Source: HGM04593 sp045634365 (GTDB lineage Bacteria > Bacteroidota > Bacteroidia > Bacteroidales > Bacteroidaceae). From it: DNA of 14,296 nt. This document shows positions 8,546 through 14,296 of this stretch, in pieces; position 1 is the first letter of the stretch, and each line of letters opens with the position of its first letter. The DNA is taken from assembly GCA_045634365.1 (NCBI GenBank), contig JAZRAC010000050.1, positions 1 to 14,296 on the forward strand. Direction: 5' to 3'. Below the pieces are notes generated by a model. That model saw nothing but the letters and a program-made list of their open reading frames with translations, was not told the DNA's origin and searched no databases. A program made the translations under genes and the position numbers.

Positions 8546-10590
8546 CAGCAATTATTATACTTAACTGGAACGGGGCCAAAGATACATTGCCTTGCTTGGA
8601 CTCGTTGACAAAGGTGCGTGGAGATTTTCGCGTATATGTCGTAGATAATGGGTCTACCGACAATTCTTTGGAACTTATCACGCAATGGGCCGGTGAGTAT
8701 AAGAATTTTGATATGCGCATAATTCCTCTGGGTAAGAACTATGGCTTTGCAAAAGGAAACAATAAAGGAATTGCAGTTGCCAAGCAGGATAATCCCGATA
8801 GTTTCCTTCTTTTGAATAACGACACGGAGGTTACTCCCGATTTTTTGGACAAGCTGCAAGTCTTTGCCTCTTCTCATTCTGAATATAAAGTGCTCACTCC
8901 GCTCATTTTCTTTCACAGCGATAAAACAAAAATATGGAATGCCGGCGGACAATTCAAATGGGGAATAAGAAAATATTACTATGCCAACTGCAAGGCTGCC
9001 GATATTAAGGAGAAAGAGTATATCCCAATTACATTTGTTACAGGCTGTGCACTCTATTTTACTCCGGAGGTGTTGCGCGACGACGATACTGTGTTTACCG
9101 AGAATTTCTTTTTTGGTGAAGAGGATTGCGAATTTTCGATACGTATGCAGAAACAACGCGTTAAGGTTGCGTGTGTGTTGGATTCTGTGATTTATCATAA
9201 GGTAGGTTCCTCGACAAATCCAATTTCGCTTCCCGGTAAAACGTATATCCATTATCTCAATCGTTTTATAAATATACGTCAAAATTACGGGTTGCCGTTC
9301 TATTATATATTCAGAACAGTTTCATACCCGATGATTAAGCGCGGCCTTGCCATAAACGGCTGTCCGCGAGTGTATATGAATGCGTTTATAAAGAGGTTGT
9401 ACAGGAATTCGCGGCAGAAGGAGTGCGTAACGTTCGATGATTTTACAAAGGCATTGAATGCCGGTTGGAGTGGTGCGCCCAGAGGTCCGAAGCGGGTGAT
9501 GATACTTGCCGATTCAAGCAGCGACCATACGAAACGTTGGGTGAAGGCAACTGCCGAAAGGGGGCACAAAGTGGCACTTTTCAGCTTGAATACAAAAGGT
9601 GCGGAGTTCTATGAAAAAATAGAAGGGCTTACTTTCTATTCACATAATATTTTTGGCAAACTTAAAGATACAAAAACGAATGGTACGATAGAGAAACTGA
9701 ACTATCTAAAACCTTTGTTTGCTCTTAAACGCAGTATCCGTGAGTTTAAACCGGACATTGTTCACGCGCACTATGCCACAAGCTATGGCTTGTTGGGTGT
9801 GTTGTCGGGCTTTCATCCTTTGATAATATCCTTGTGGGGTTCCGATGCTTATTTGTTCCCCAAAGTTTCCATAATACACCGCAAGTTGCTCGAATTCAAT
9901 TTTGCAAAAGCCGACCGCATACTCTCTACCAGTCATTGTATGGCGCGTGAAGTGTCAAAATATACAAAGAAGAATATAATTGTAACTCCTTTTGGGGTAG
10001 ATGAGAATAAATTTGTCCCGGTTACGGAAAAAAAGACCAAAAATGAGTTTGTAATAGGTATTGTTAAAGAACTTGTATCAATAAATGGAATAGACACTCT
10101 TATTGACGCATTTGCAAAGGTGCTTGCCGATAATCCGCAGAAAAATCTACGGTTGCTCATTGCCGGAGATGGAGTAGAGCGCTTGAAATTTGAAGAGCAG
10201 GTGGAGCGTGCCGGAATGAAAGAGTTTGTCACTTTTTTGGGCAGAATAGCCAACAGCGAGGTGCCGAAAGTGTTGTCCAATGTTGACGTCTATGTTTCCC
10301 TGTCGCGTAGCGAGAGTTTCGGCGTTGCTATGCTGGAAGCAATGTCGTGCGGGGTGCCTGTCGTCGCTTCCGATGCTGATGGATTCAAGGAGGTTGTGCC
10401 CGATGGCGTTGCCGGCTTTGTTGTTCCAAGAAATAATGCTACTGCCGCTGCCGATAAGATTTCCTATCTTCTGAACAATAGGGAAAAAGCTGCGGAAATG
10501 GGCGAGGCGGCTCGTAAACACGTGCTTGAATATTATTCTTGGACAAAATCGGTGGATATAATGATGGATGTATATAAAATGATTATGTAA
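8542..10590 (+). CDS. Two-domain glycosyltransferase: N-terminal GT2 fused to C-terminal GT4
   Basis: One 682-residue reading frame holds two complete glycosyltransferases. Residues 1 to about 290 form a GT2 (GT-A fold, rhamnosyltransferase-like) with IIILNWNG (4-11), VVDNGSTDN (33-41), the metal-binding-type LLNNDTEV (90-97), VTGCALYF (165-172) and FFFGEEDCEFSIRM (189-202). Residues about 316-682 form a GT4 (GT-B fold) beginning at KRVMILADSSSDHTKRW. The GT4 part has a PDIVHAHYATSYG block (403-415), GSDAY (433-437), an AGDG nucleotide-sugar loop (540-543) and the E-x7-E pair Glu591 and Glu599, followed by CGVPVVASDADGFKEVV. A 25-residue linker (about 290-315) joins them. It probably adds two sugars in sequence to the lipid-linked repeat unit at the cytosolic membrane face; sugars and linkages are unknown. 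It is the last intact gene of the operon and overlaps the heparinase-family gene by 4 bases. These are the only intact glycosyltransferase domains in the window. Confidence 0.93.
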   Translation: MTAIIILNWNGAKDTLPCLDSLTKVRGDFRVYVVDNGSTDNSLELITQWAGEYKNFDMRIIPLGKNYGFAKGNNKGIAVAKQDNPDSFLLLNNDTEVTPDFLDKLQVFASSHSEYKVLTPLIFFHSDKTKIWNAGGQFKWGIRKYYYANCKAADIKEKEYIPITFVTGCALYFTPEVLRDDDTVFTENFFFGEEDCEFSIRMQKQRVKVACVLDSVIYHKVGSSTNPISLPGKTYIHYLNRFINIRQNYGLPFYYIFRTVSYPMIKRGLAINGCPRVYMNAFIKRLYRNSRQKECVTFDDFTKALNAGWSGAPRGPKRVMILADSSSDHTKRWVKATAERGHKVALFSLNTKGAEFYEKIEGLTFYSHNIFGKLKDTKTNGTIEKLNYLKPLFALKRSIREFKPDIVHAHYATSYGLLGVLSGFHPLIISLWGSDAYLFPKVSIIHRKLLEFNFAKADRILSTSHCMAREVSKYTKKNIIVTPFGVDENKFVPVTEKKTKNEFVIGIVKELVSINGIDTLIDAFAKVLADNPQKNLRLLIAGDGVERLKFEEQVERAGMKEFVTFLGRIANSEVPKVLSNVDVYVSLSRSESFGVAMLEAMSCGVPVVASDADGFKEVVPDGVAGFVVPRNNATAAADKISYLLNNREKAAEMGEAARKHVLEYYSWTKSVDIMMDVYKMIM

Positions 10591-10789
10591 ATAAAGCAAT
10601 TATATATAATTCCCGGTGAACCAAGTTGTATTAAAGTGTTTTTTGGATTTCTTGTCGCGATGTTACTACGAAATGACAAATAGGTGTAACATCGTATATA
10701 ATCACCGTAAATAAAATTTTTTTTCTTTGCGTTATTTACATTATTTTTACATCAATTAAAAAAAGAATTTTGTTTCGAATTGTACATAT
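10591..10789. other. AT-rich intergenic stretch after the polysaccharide operon
   Basis: No open frame of note lies here. It contains one clean inverted repeat (annotated separately) and a poly-T stretch with CTTTGC at about 10715-10730. An imperfect -7-like TATTTTTA at 10742-10749 follows, but the spacer from the TTTG is only 12 bases, so I do not call it a promoter. No hairpin plus T-run terminator for the upstream operon is obvious. Confidence 0.5.
10658..10694. repeat. 9-base perfect inverted repeat, 19-base spacer
   Basis: CGATGTTAC at 10658-10666 and GTAACATCG at 10686-10694 are exact reverse complements. There is no T-run after the right arm, so it does not look like an intrinsic terminator. 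It could be a protein-binding site, an RNA hairpin in the 3' region of the operon transcript, or the end of a lost element. The function is unknown. Confidence 0.55.
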
Positions 10790-10888
10790 ATGAAAGTACT
10801 CATAGTTTCTTTTTATTATGAACCCGAGCTTGGGGCAGCCCCCAGCCGCATAACCAACCTTGCCAAGTGGCTGAAAACTCTTGTATAG
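10790..10888 (+). pseudogene. 5' remnant of a WcaI-like GT4 glycosyltransferase (copy 1)
   Basis: ATG at 10790 opens a 32-codon frame that reads MKVLIVSFYYEPELG, then AAPSRITNLAKWLK, and stops at TAG 10886-10888. This is the usual start of WcaI/GT4-type glycosyltransferases of about 400 residues, where the first strand is followed by a xYYPPExGA-type loop and a helix containing RxxxLAxxL. After codon 30 the similarity ends and the sequence becomes unrelated AT-rich DNA. The piece is therefore a truncated gene start. A second, related remnant lies about 0.9 kb downstream. At nucleotide level the two share long identical runs, including CTTGGGGC and AACCTTGCCAAG. Confidence 0.75.
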
Positions 10889-10942
10889 TATTGTGTTGGT
10901 AGGTCGAATGGGTTATAATCTTGCATAATTAAAGTCGTAGTT

Positions 10943-10973
10943 TTTGTATTTTCTGCGGAATATGTTATATTTG
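10943..10973 (+). promoter_or_regulatory. Bacteroidetes-type promoter upstream of the DUF4143 remnant
   Basis: TTTG at 10943-10946, a 19-base spacer and TATATTTG at 10966-10973 match the Bacteroidetes sigma-70 pattern (TTTG, 19-21 bases, TAnnTTTG) exactly. Transcription would be expected to begin around 10979-10981, only a few bases before the ATG at 10984. The mRNA would be nearly leaderless, or the promoter has been brought close to this codon by a deletion that also removed the first half of the gene. Confidence 0.65.
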
Positions 10974-10983
10974 TTGACTAAAA

Positions 10984-11679
10984 ATGCGTATTGACGCAAA
11001 AATATTCAGTGGCATAGATATATTGGAGAGATATAAAATCAAGAACGAGGAGGAATTGGAAGAGCTTATCAATATTCTTTCATCGTCAATTGGAGGTCTT
11101 ATCAATCCTAATAAGTTGGTGAATACCTTTAAGTCGGTCAAAAATATCTCTATCTCTCCAAATACGATTAGTTTCTACCTTGAGATACTGCAAGATGTCT
11201 TTATGGTTGAAAAGTCCATACGATACGACATTAAAGGAAAGAAATACATTGATACTCCTGCCAAATATTATTTCGCTGATTTAGGATTACGCAATGCGCG
11301 TATAAATTTTCGTCAGCACGAGGTTACACATTTGATGGAAAATCTCATATACAACGAGCTTCGCACTCGTGGATTGATGGTTGATGTGGGTGTTGTTGTT
11401 GTGAACACCAAGAACGAGGAAGGCAAAAGCCAACGCAAACAATTGGAGGTTGATTTCGTATGTAATGAAGGTAGTAAACGATGCTACATACAATCAGCGT
11501 TGAGATTACCAAATGAGGAGAAGAGGGAGCAGGAGTTACGCTCGTTGATAAATATATCAGACAGCTTTCAGAAGTTTGTGATTACGGAAGACCCTATAAA
11601 GCGTTATCAAGACGAAAACGGTGTGGTTTTTATGAACATCTATGAGTTTTTGCTCGAAAGAGATAGTTTGAAAGTTTAA
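10984..11679 (+). CDS. AAA ATPase/DUF4143 protein lacking its ATPase half (probable remnant)
   Basis: The 231-residue frame matches only the C-terminal half of the ATP-binding proteins with a DUF4143 domain (about 400-430 residues in Bacteroidales). Visible family blocks are DILERYKIKNEEELEELINI (12-31), SSSIGGLINPNKLVNTFKSV (33-52), KYYFADLGLRNARINF (94-109), HLMENLIYNELRTRG (116-130) and LEVDFVCNEGSKRCYIQSAL (154-173). The last block resembles the PD-(D/E)XK-like tail with Asp157 and Gln170. The N-terminal AAA module (Walker A GxxxxGKS/T, Walker B, arginine finger) is absent, so ATPase activity is not possible. The frame itself is intact and has a consensus promoter, so a short protein could still be made. 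It lies between two glycosyltransferase remnants. Full-length relatives are of unclear function, often suspected to be mobile or defence-linked. Confidence 0.75.
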   Translation: MRIDAKIFSGIDILERYKIKNEEELEELINILSSSIGGLINPNKLVNTFKSVKNISISPNTISFYLEILQDVFMVEKSIRYDIKGKKYIDTPAKYYFADLGLRNARINFRQHEVTHLMENLIYNELRTRGLMVDVGVVVVNTKNEEGKSQRKQLEVDFVCNEGSKRCYIQSALRLPNEEKREQELRSLINISDSFQKFVITEDPIKRYQDENGVVFMNIYEFLLERDSLKV

Positions 11680-11704
11680 GATAATTTACGATTATATTAA
11701 ATTA

Positions 11705-11871
11705 ATTAGAGTAGTCATAGTATTGTTTTATTATGAACCTGGACTTGGGGCTGCTCTCTACTGCATAACAACCTTGCCAAGGGGCTGAAATGCAGTGGTG
11801 TAGAGGTGGAAATGCTCACTTGTATGCCCAATTATCCCGAAGATATAGCAATTAAGACTATATCCCCCTAA
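11705..11871 (+). pseudogene. Frameshifted 5' remnant of a WcaI-like GT4 glycosyltransferase (copy 2)
   Basis: From about 11705 (ATT where ATG is expected) the frame reads xRVVIVLFYYEPGLGAALYC, then I-T. The reading must then shift by one base near 11767 to continue NLAKGLKCSGVEVEMLTC, then MPNYPED, before stopping at TAA 11869-11871. The shift is explained by loss of a single C: copy 1 has ATAACCAACCTTGCC and this copy has ATAACAACCTTGCC. The Cys-Met-Pro-Asn-Tyr-Pro block is the conserved one that follows the first strands in WcaI-like GT4 enzymes. The rest of the gene (about 350 codons) is missing. A lost start codon, a frameshift and a truncation all mark it as dead. Confidence 0.75.
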
Positions 11872-11890
11872 GTTACATCCTGGGGTTTTG

Positions 11891-13555
11891 TTATTTTCTA
11901 TCGGGTGTGAGTATTTTTGTGTATTCCTCTTTGTCGTTAAGGAGTCTGTCGGCCTCTTTTATGTCGCTATCTTCGCGCAGGCTGTAAGCGATGCTTCCTT
12001 TGTTGCCGTAGTAGCGAAGCACAATCTCGTTGGCGATTATCTCTTTTATGTTTTTCTCGAAGTGGGCGAGGGAGTGGTCGAGGTCGGCTTGCAGTTTCTT
12101 TTCGAGCGATGCAATCTCCTCTTCGGTGATTTTTTCGTATCCTTCGAATTTAATAATCTTTTTTAGTTGGTCGAGGATTTTAAGACTCTCTGCATCGTAG
12201 CTGAAATTTATGGATTTAAGGTATTTCTTGAACTCTTCGTAGTCTTCGTCGCTCATTGTAAATTGCTCGGCGGGGGCTATTGTGTCGTGTTTCAAGCGGT
12301 AGTTGGTGGCGTAGTCGAATATTGCCATTTCTTGCATAAGGTGGTAGAGCAGGGTGGAGAGCTCTTCGTCTTTGGGCTCAACATCGGGGCGTATGCCGCC
12401 GCCGTCGCGCACTTCGCGCCCTGCTACTGTGTGGAAGATGGTGGTAAGGCTGTCGGCTATGCGGGTGCTTCTGCCATCTTCGAGCAGGTGGGAGTAGTCG
12501 AGTGCTTGTATGCAACGTCCGCTGGGGATGTAGTATTTGCTGGTGGTTACTTTTAGGAATGCGCCGCCGGGCAGTTGGCGGGTCGTCTGCACGAGGCCTT
12601 TGCCGTAGGTGCGCGAGCCGATGATTACTGCGCGGTCGAGGTCTTGCAGTGAGCCGGCTACAATCTCGGCGGCCGATGCGCTGTGCCCGTTGACAAGCAC
12701 TGCGAGTGGCGATTCTGTGTCGAATGGCTCTTTGCTTGTGTTGTATGTGGTGTTTGCTTGTTTAATTTTGCCTTTGGTGGTTACGATGGTGAGTCCTTTG
12801 GGAACGAATAGGTTTACAATCTCCACTGCTTCGTTCAAGAGACCGCCTCCGTTTCCTCGCAGGTCTATTATGAAGGCTGTTGCACCCTGTTTTTTCAGTT
12901 CTATGAGGGCGTGGCGCATATTGCGTGCGCAGTTCTCGGTGAAACTCTCCAATTGTATGTAGCCTATGTTGTTGTTTTGTATGCCGTAGTAGCTTATTGC
13001 GGGCATTGTTATACTTTCGCGGGTGAGTTTTACGGTGCGTGGTTTCTTTTCGCCAGGTCGCTCTATTTCGAGGGTGAGGGTGGTGCCGGCTGTTCCGCGT
13101 AGCATATTGCTCACGCTGTCTATGGTCATTCCGTGTATGTCGGTACCGTCGATACTTAATATATAGTCGCCAATTTTGAGCCCTCCTTTTGCTGCCGGGA
13201 GCCCTTCGTATGGGTCGGCAATGACGGTGGTGTTCTTCTCCTTGTGGAAGCGTATAACCGAGCCTATTCCGGCATATTTTCCGGTGGTGAGCATTTTAAG
13301 GTTGTCGGCCTCGTCCTCGGGGTAGTATTCTGTGTAGGGGTCGAGGTTGCGGAGCATTGCGTCGATGCCCTTGTCGATCATCTTCTTGGGCTGTATGGTG
13401 TCTACGTAGAAGAGGTCGAGCTCTTTTACTATGGCGTTGAAGATGCTTATTTGTTTCGATAGCTGATATTTGCGGTTATCGTTGCTGAATGAGAGCAACG
13501 ATATTATGGTTACTATTGCAATGGGGATAATGAATATGGATTTTCTTTTTTTCAT
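11891..13555 (-). CDS. S41-family C-terminal processing peptidase (CtpA/Prc type)
   Basis: A 554-residue serine peptidase of family S41, acting in the periplasm. An N-terminal hydrophobic segment (residues 6-22, after MKKRK) is a signal peptide or membrane anchor. A short helical region follows (about 28-80, with LDPYTEYYPEDE), then a PDZ domain (about 85-170, including GIGSVI and GLKIGDYILSIDGTDI) and the S41 catalytic domain (about 175-390). The catalytic dyad is visible: Ser294 in NGHSASAAEI and Lys319 in TYGKGLVQ, 25 residues apart as in E. coli Tsp. DLRGNGGGLL at 231-240 forms the usual oxyanion-side loop. The last 160 residues are a charged helical extension seen in Bacteroidales members. 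Such enzymes trim C-termini of envelope proteins and are usually housekeeping genes. It is convergent with the polysaccharide locus, with its stop 20 bases from the last remnant. Confidence 0.93.
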   Translation of the reverse strand: MKKRKSIFIIPIAIVTIISLLSFSNDNRKYQLSKQISIFNAIVKELDLFYVDTIQPKKMIDKGIDAMLRNLDPYTEYYPEDEADNLKMLTTGKYAGIGSVIRFHKEKNTTVIADPYEGLPAAKGGLKIGDYILSIDGTDIHGMTIDSVSNMLRGTAGTTLTLEIERPGEKKPRTVKLTRESITMPAISYYGIQNNNIGYIQLESFTENCARNMRHALIELKKQGATAFIIDLRGNGGGLLNEAVEIVNLFVPKGLTIVTTKGKIKQANTTYNTSKEPFDTESPLAVLVNGHSASAAEIVAGSLQDLDRAVIIGSRTYGKGLVQTTRQLPGGAFLKVTTSKYYIPSGRCIQALDYSHLLEDGRSTRIADSLTTIFHTVAGREVRDGGGIRPDVEPKDEELSTLLYHLMQEMAIFDYATNYRLKHDTIAPAEQFTMSDEDYEEFKKYLKSINFSYDAESLKILDQLKKIIKFEGYEKITEEEIASLEKKLQADLDHSLAHFEKNIKEIIANEIVLRYYGNKGSIAYSLREDSDIKEADRLLNDKEEYTKILTPDRK

Positions 13556-13612
13556 ATTTTGTTTGCAGGGTTGTACCTTATTTAAATAGATTGTGTTTTT
13601 GTTTTGTTCTTG

Positions 13613-13620
13613 CGAAGATA
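13613..13620 (-). promoter_or_regulatory. Possible -7 element for the S41 peptidase gene
   Basis: On the - strand this reads TATCTTCG, one mismatch from the TAnnTTTG element and followed by C-A as in many Bacteroidetes promoters. It lies about 57 bases upstream of the start codon. No good TTTG is found 19-21 bases further upstream, so this is a weak candidate. Confidence 0.3.
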
Positions 13621-13733
13621 GTTATTTTATAGGTTATTTCTGCTTTTTAGATATTCAAATTCCTCGTTTTTGGTGTAAAAATGGCAGTGTAGAATCTTTT
13701 TTTGATTTTTTTTGAAAAAAAAAGTGACAAATG

Positions 13734-13765
13734 CTTGCACAGGTAAAAAAGATGTACTACTTTTG
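13734..13765 (+). promoter_or_regulatory. Promoter of the tRNA-Asn gene
   Basis: CTTG at 13734-13737, a 20-base spacer and TACTTTTG at 13758-13765 match the Bacteroidetes TTTG/TAnnTTTG promoter pattern, with a perfect -7 element. The expected start near 13772 gives a leader of about 18 bases before the mature tRNA at 13790. Poly-T/poly-A tracts at about 13697-13724 lie just upstream and may act as an AT-rich upstream element. Confidence 0.7.
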
Positions 13766-13789
13766 CATCGTCAAAAAGGAACGACATCT

Positions 13790-13863
13790 TCTTCAGTAGC
13801 TCAGTCGGTTAGAGCACCTGACTGTTAATCAGGGGGTCGTAGGTTCAAGTCCTACCTGAAGAG
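13790..13863 (+). tRNA. tRNA-Asn (anticodon GUU)
   Basis: A 74-base cloverleaf can be drawn by hand. The 7-bp acceptor stem TCTTCAG/CTGAAGA is perfect. The D arm is GCTC/GAGC with a 9-base loop, the anticodon stem is CCTGA/TCAGG with loop CTGTTAA, and the T arm is GTAGG/CCTAC with loop TTCAAGT. The anticodon GTT is at 13824-13826, so it reads Asn codons AAC and AAU. The discriminator base is G at 13863, and CCA is not encoded (the next bases are CAA), as is common in this phylum. It has its own promoter and terminator and stands alone. Confidence 0.97.
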
Positions 13864-13864
13864 C

Positions 13865-13894
13865 AAAGCGAGTTGATTTCTCAACTCGCTTTTT
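13865..13894 (+). terminator. Intrinsic terminator after tRNA-Asn
   Basis: A perfect 12-bp stem runs from AAAGCGAGTTGA (13865-13876) to TCAACTCGCTTT (13881-13892) with a TTTC loop. The T-run continues to 13894 and, after a G, resumes as TTT. It begins two bases after the tRNA 3' end. Confidence 0.9.
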
Positions 13895-13901
13895 GTTTAT
13901 A

Positions 13902-13946
13902 TTTGCAGGTGATTTACATCAGCCAAAATCGCGGCTCACCTGCAAA
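13902..13946. repeat. 11-base perfect inverted repeat with inner stem
   Basis: TTTGCAGGTGA at 13902-13912 and TCACCTGCAAA at 13936-13946 are exact reverse complements separated by 23 bases. The spacer holds a smaller stem, AGCC at 13921-13924 with GGCT at 13933-13936; its last T is shared with the right outer arm. The right arm is followed by CTCTGGGGGCC then TTTGTTT, so a second weak terminator is possible, but the spacing to the T-rich part is poor. Confidence 0.5.
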
Positions 13947-14103
13947 CTCTGGGGGCCTTTGTTTAACGAAATAACTTTATAATGCAAGTAAACTACCTTC
14001 TGCACTCGCTTAATCGTTATTTTCGCTTTCAGCGACGAGTATGTTGTGCTGTACACCAGCAATGGTAATTCTAAAAAAAATAACCGGCACTGTGTGAGCG
14101 ACA

Positions 14104-14225
14104 GTTGTTGTTAGCGGCAAATGAGGAAAAGAATGGGGATTTGTTTGAGCGGTGGAATGCGGCGTTGCTGTGTGTGTGAAGAGCGAGTTGCCCCATTCCC
14201 GAATTTACCGCGTAAAGACAACAAC
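14104..14225. repeat. Imperfect long inverted repeat centred near 14164
   Basis: Two pairs of exact 8-base arms share the same centre (14164.5): GTTGTTGT/ACAACAAC outside and GAATGGGG/CCCCATTC inside, each separated by 19 bases on both sides. Between the arms, the left side carries GCGGCAAAT and the reverse complement of the right side carries GCGGTAAAT, offset by a few bases. This suggests two diverged head-to-head copies of a unit of about 35 bases. Confidence 0.45.
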
Positions 14226-14230
14226 GGCGA

Positions 14231-14284
14231 GAATAAAGCGACCGAGTTATGTTGCAATAGCAACTCACGAGCAAAGCTTTATTC
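14231..14284. repeat. Hairpin-forming inverted repeat
   Basis: GAATAAAGC (14231-14239) pairs exactly with GCTTTATTC (14276-14284). Inside is a small hairpin, GTTGC at 14251-14255 with GCAAC starting at 14260 and an AATA loop. There is no T-run, so it is not a classical terminator. Confidence 0.45.
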
Positions 14285-14296
14285 GAATCGTGAGGT

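Larger units (their letters stand above)
13947..14296. other. Non-coding, palindrome-rich stretch at the right edge
   Basis: I see no credible gene here. A 67-codon - strand frame at 14071-14274 has no recognisable domain, is rich in Ser and Cys, and overlaps the palindromes, so I leave it out. The stretch holds several inverted repeats. Nested arms GTTGTTGT (14104-14111)/ACAACAAC (14218-14225) and GAATGGGG (14131-14138)/CCCCATTC (14191-14198) share one centre. A separate pair is GAATAAAGC (14231-14239)/GCTTTATTC (14276-14284). It may be repeat-derived or encode a structured RNA; the window ends before it can be resolved. Confidence 0.45.

Noticed and set aside
8320..9282. 320-codon - strand frame across the heparinase/glycosyltransferase joint
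   Set aside because: It is opposite two well-supported genes and encodes a Cys/Ile/His-rich sequence without any domain.
11864..11889. CCCC ... GGGG followed by TTTT between the last remnant and the S41 gene, as a possible + strand terminator
   Set aside because: Only four paired bases with a 13-base loop, too weak to call.
11888..13462. Several long + strand open frames opposite the S41 peptidase gene (for example 12167-12556)
   Set aside because: They are antisense shadows produced by the codon use of the S41 gene. Their proteins show no domain, while the - strand frame has a full catalytic dyad and PDZ domain.
14071..14274. 67-codon - strand frame near the right edge
   Set aside because: No domain or ribosome binding site, and it lies in palindrome-rich DNA; it is most likely chance.
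13861..14279. GAGCAAAGC occurs just after the tRNA (13861) and again at 14269, considered as attachment-site direct repeats
   Set aside because: Nine bases is too short, only the first three are within the tRNA 3' end, and there is no integrase between or beside them.

Overview
The window looks like a Bacteroidales chromosome (genus not resolvable by eye). The evidence is a Wzi-type outer-membrane capsule protein, a lipocalin-like lipoprotein, a Bacteroidales-style AAA/DUF4143 protein, and two promoters matching the Bacteroidetes pattern (TTTG or TTG-like, a 19-20 base spacer, then TAnnTTTG). Base composition is moderate to AT-rich, and Shine-Dalgarno sequences are weak or absent.

Bases 1 to about 10590 hold one tightly packed + strand operon, cut at the left edge, for a Wzx/Wzy-type surface polysaccharide (capsule or O-antigen-like). 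The order is: Wzi-family outer-membrane protein (5' end outside the window), small lipoprotein, Wzz-type chain-length regulator, Wzy-like polymerase, acyltransferase-3 membrane enzyme, Wzx flippase, heparinase II/III-family protein, and a two-domain GT2-GT4 glycosyltransferase fusion. Gaps are 8 to 81 bases, and the last two genes overlap by 4 bases (ATGA). Together the genes can assemble, decorate, flip, polymerise, length-control and surface-attach a polysaccharide. No initiating phosphoglycosyltransferase, Wza exporter, tyrosine kinase or nucleotide-sugar gene is present, so the locus must continue upstream or depend on genes elsewhere.

Bases about 10590 to 11890 are a decay zone at the right edge of the locus. 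Two short 5' remnants of a WcaI-like GT4 gene (10790-10888 and about 11705-11871) flank an AAA-ATPase/DUF4143 gene that has lost its ATPase half but still has a consensus promoter almost touching its start codon. This looks like the scar of repeated gene-cassette replacement.

The remainder looks like ordinary backbone: an S41 C-terminal processing peptidase on the - strand (convergent with the polysaccharide operon), then a tRNA-Asn(GUU) on the + strand with a clear promoter and terminator. The final ~400 bases are non-coding and rich in inverted repeats.

I see no CRISPR array, transposase, integrase or rRNA. The most notable items are the GT2-GT4 fusion coupled to a heparinase-family gene, the paired GT remnants around the truncated DUF4143 gene, and the palindromic region after the tRNA.
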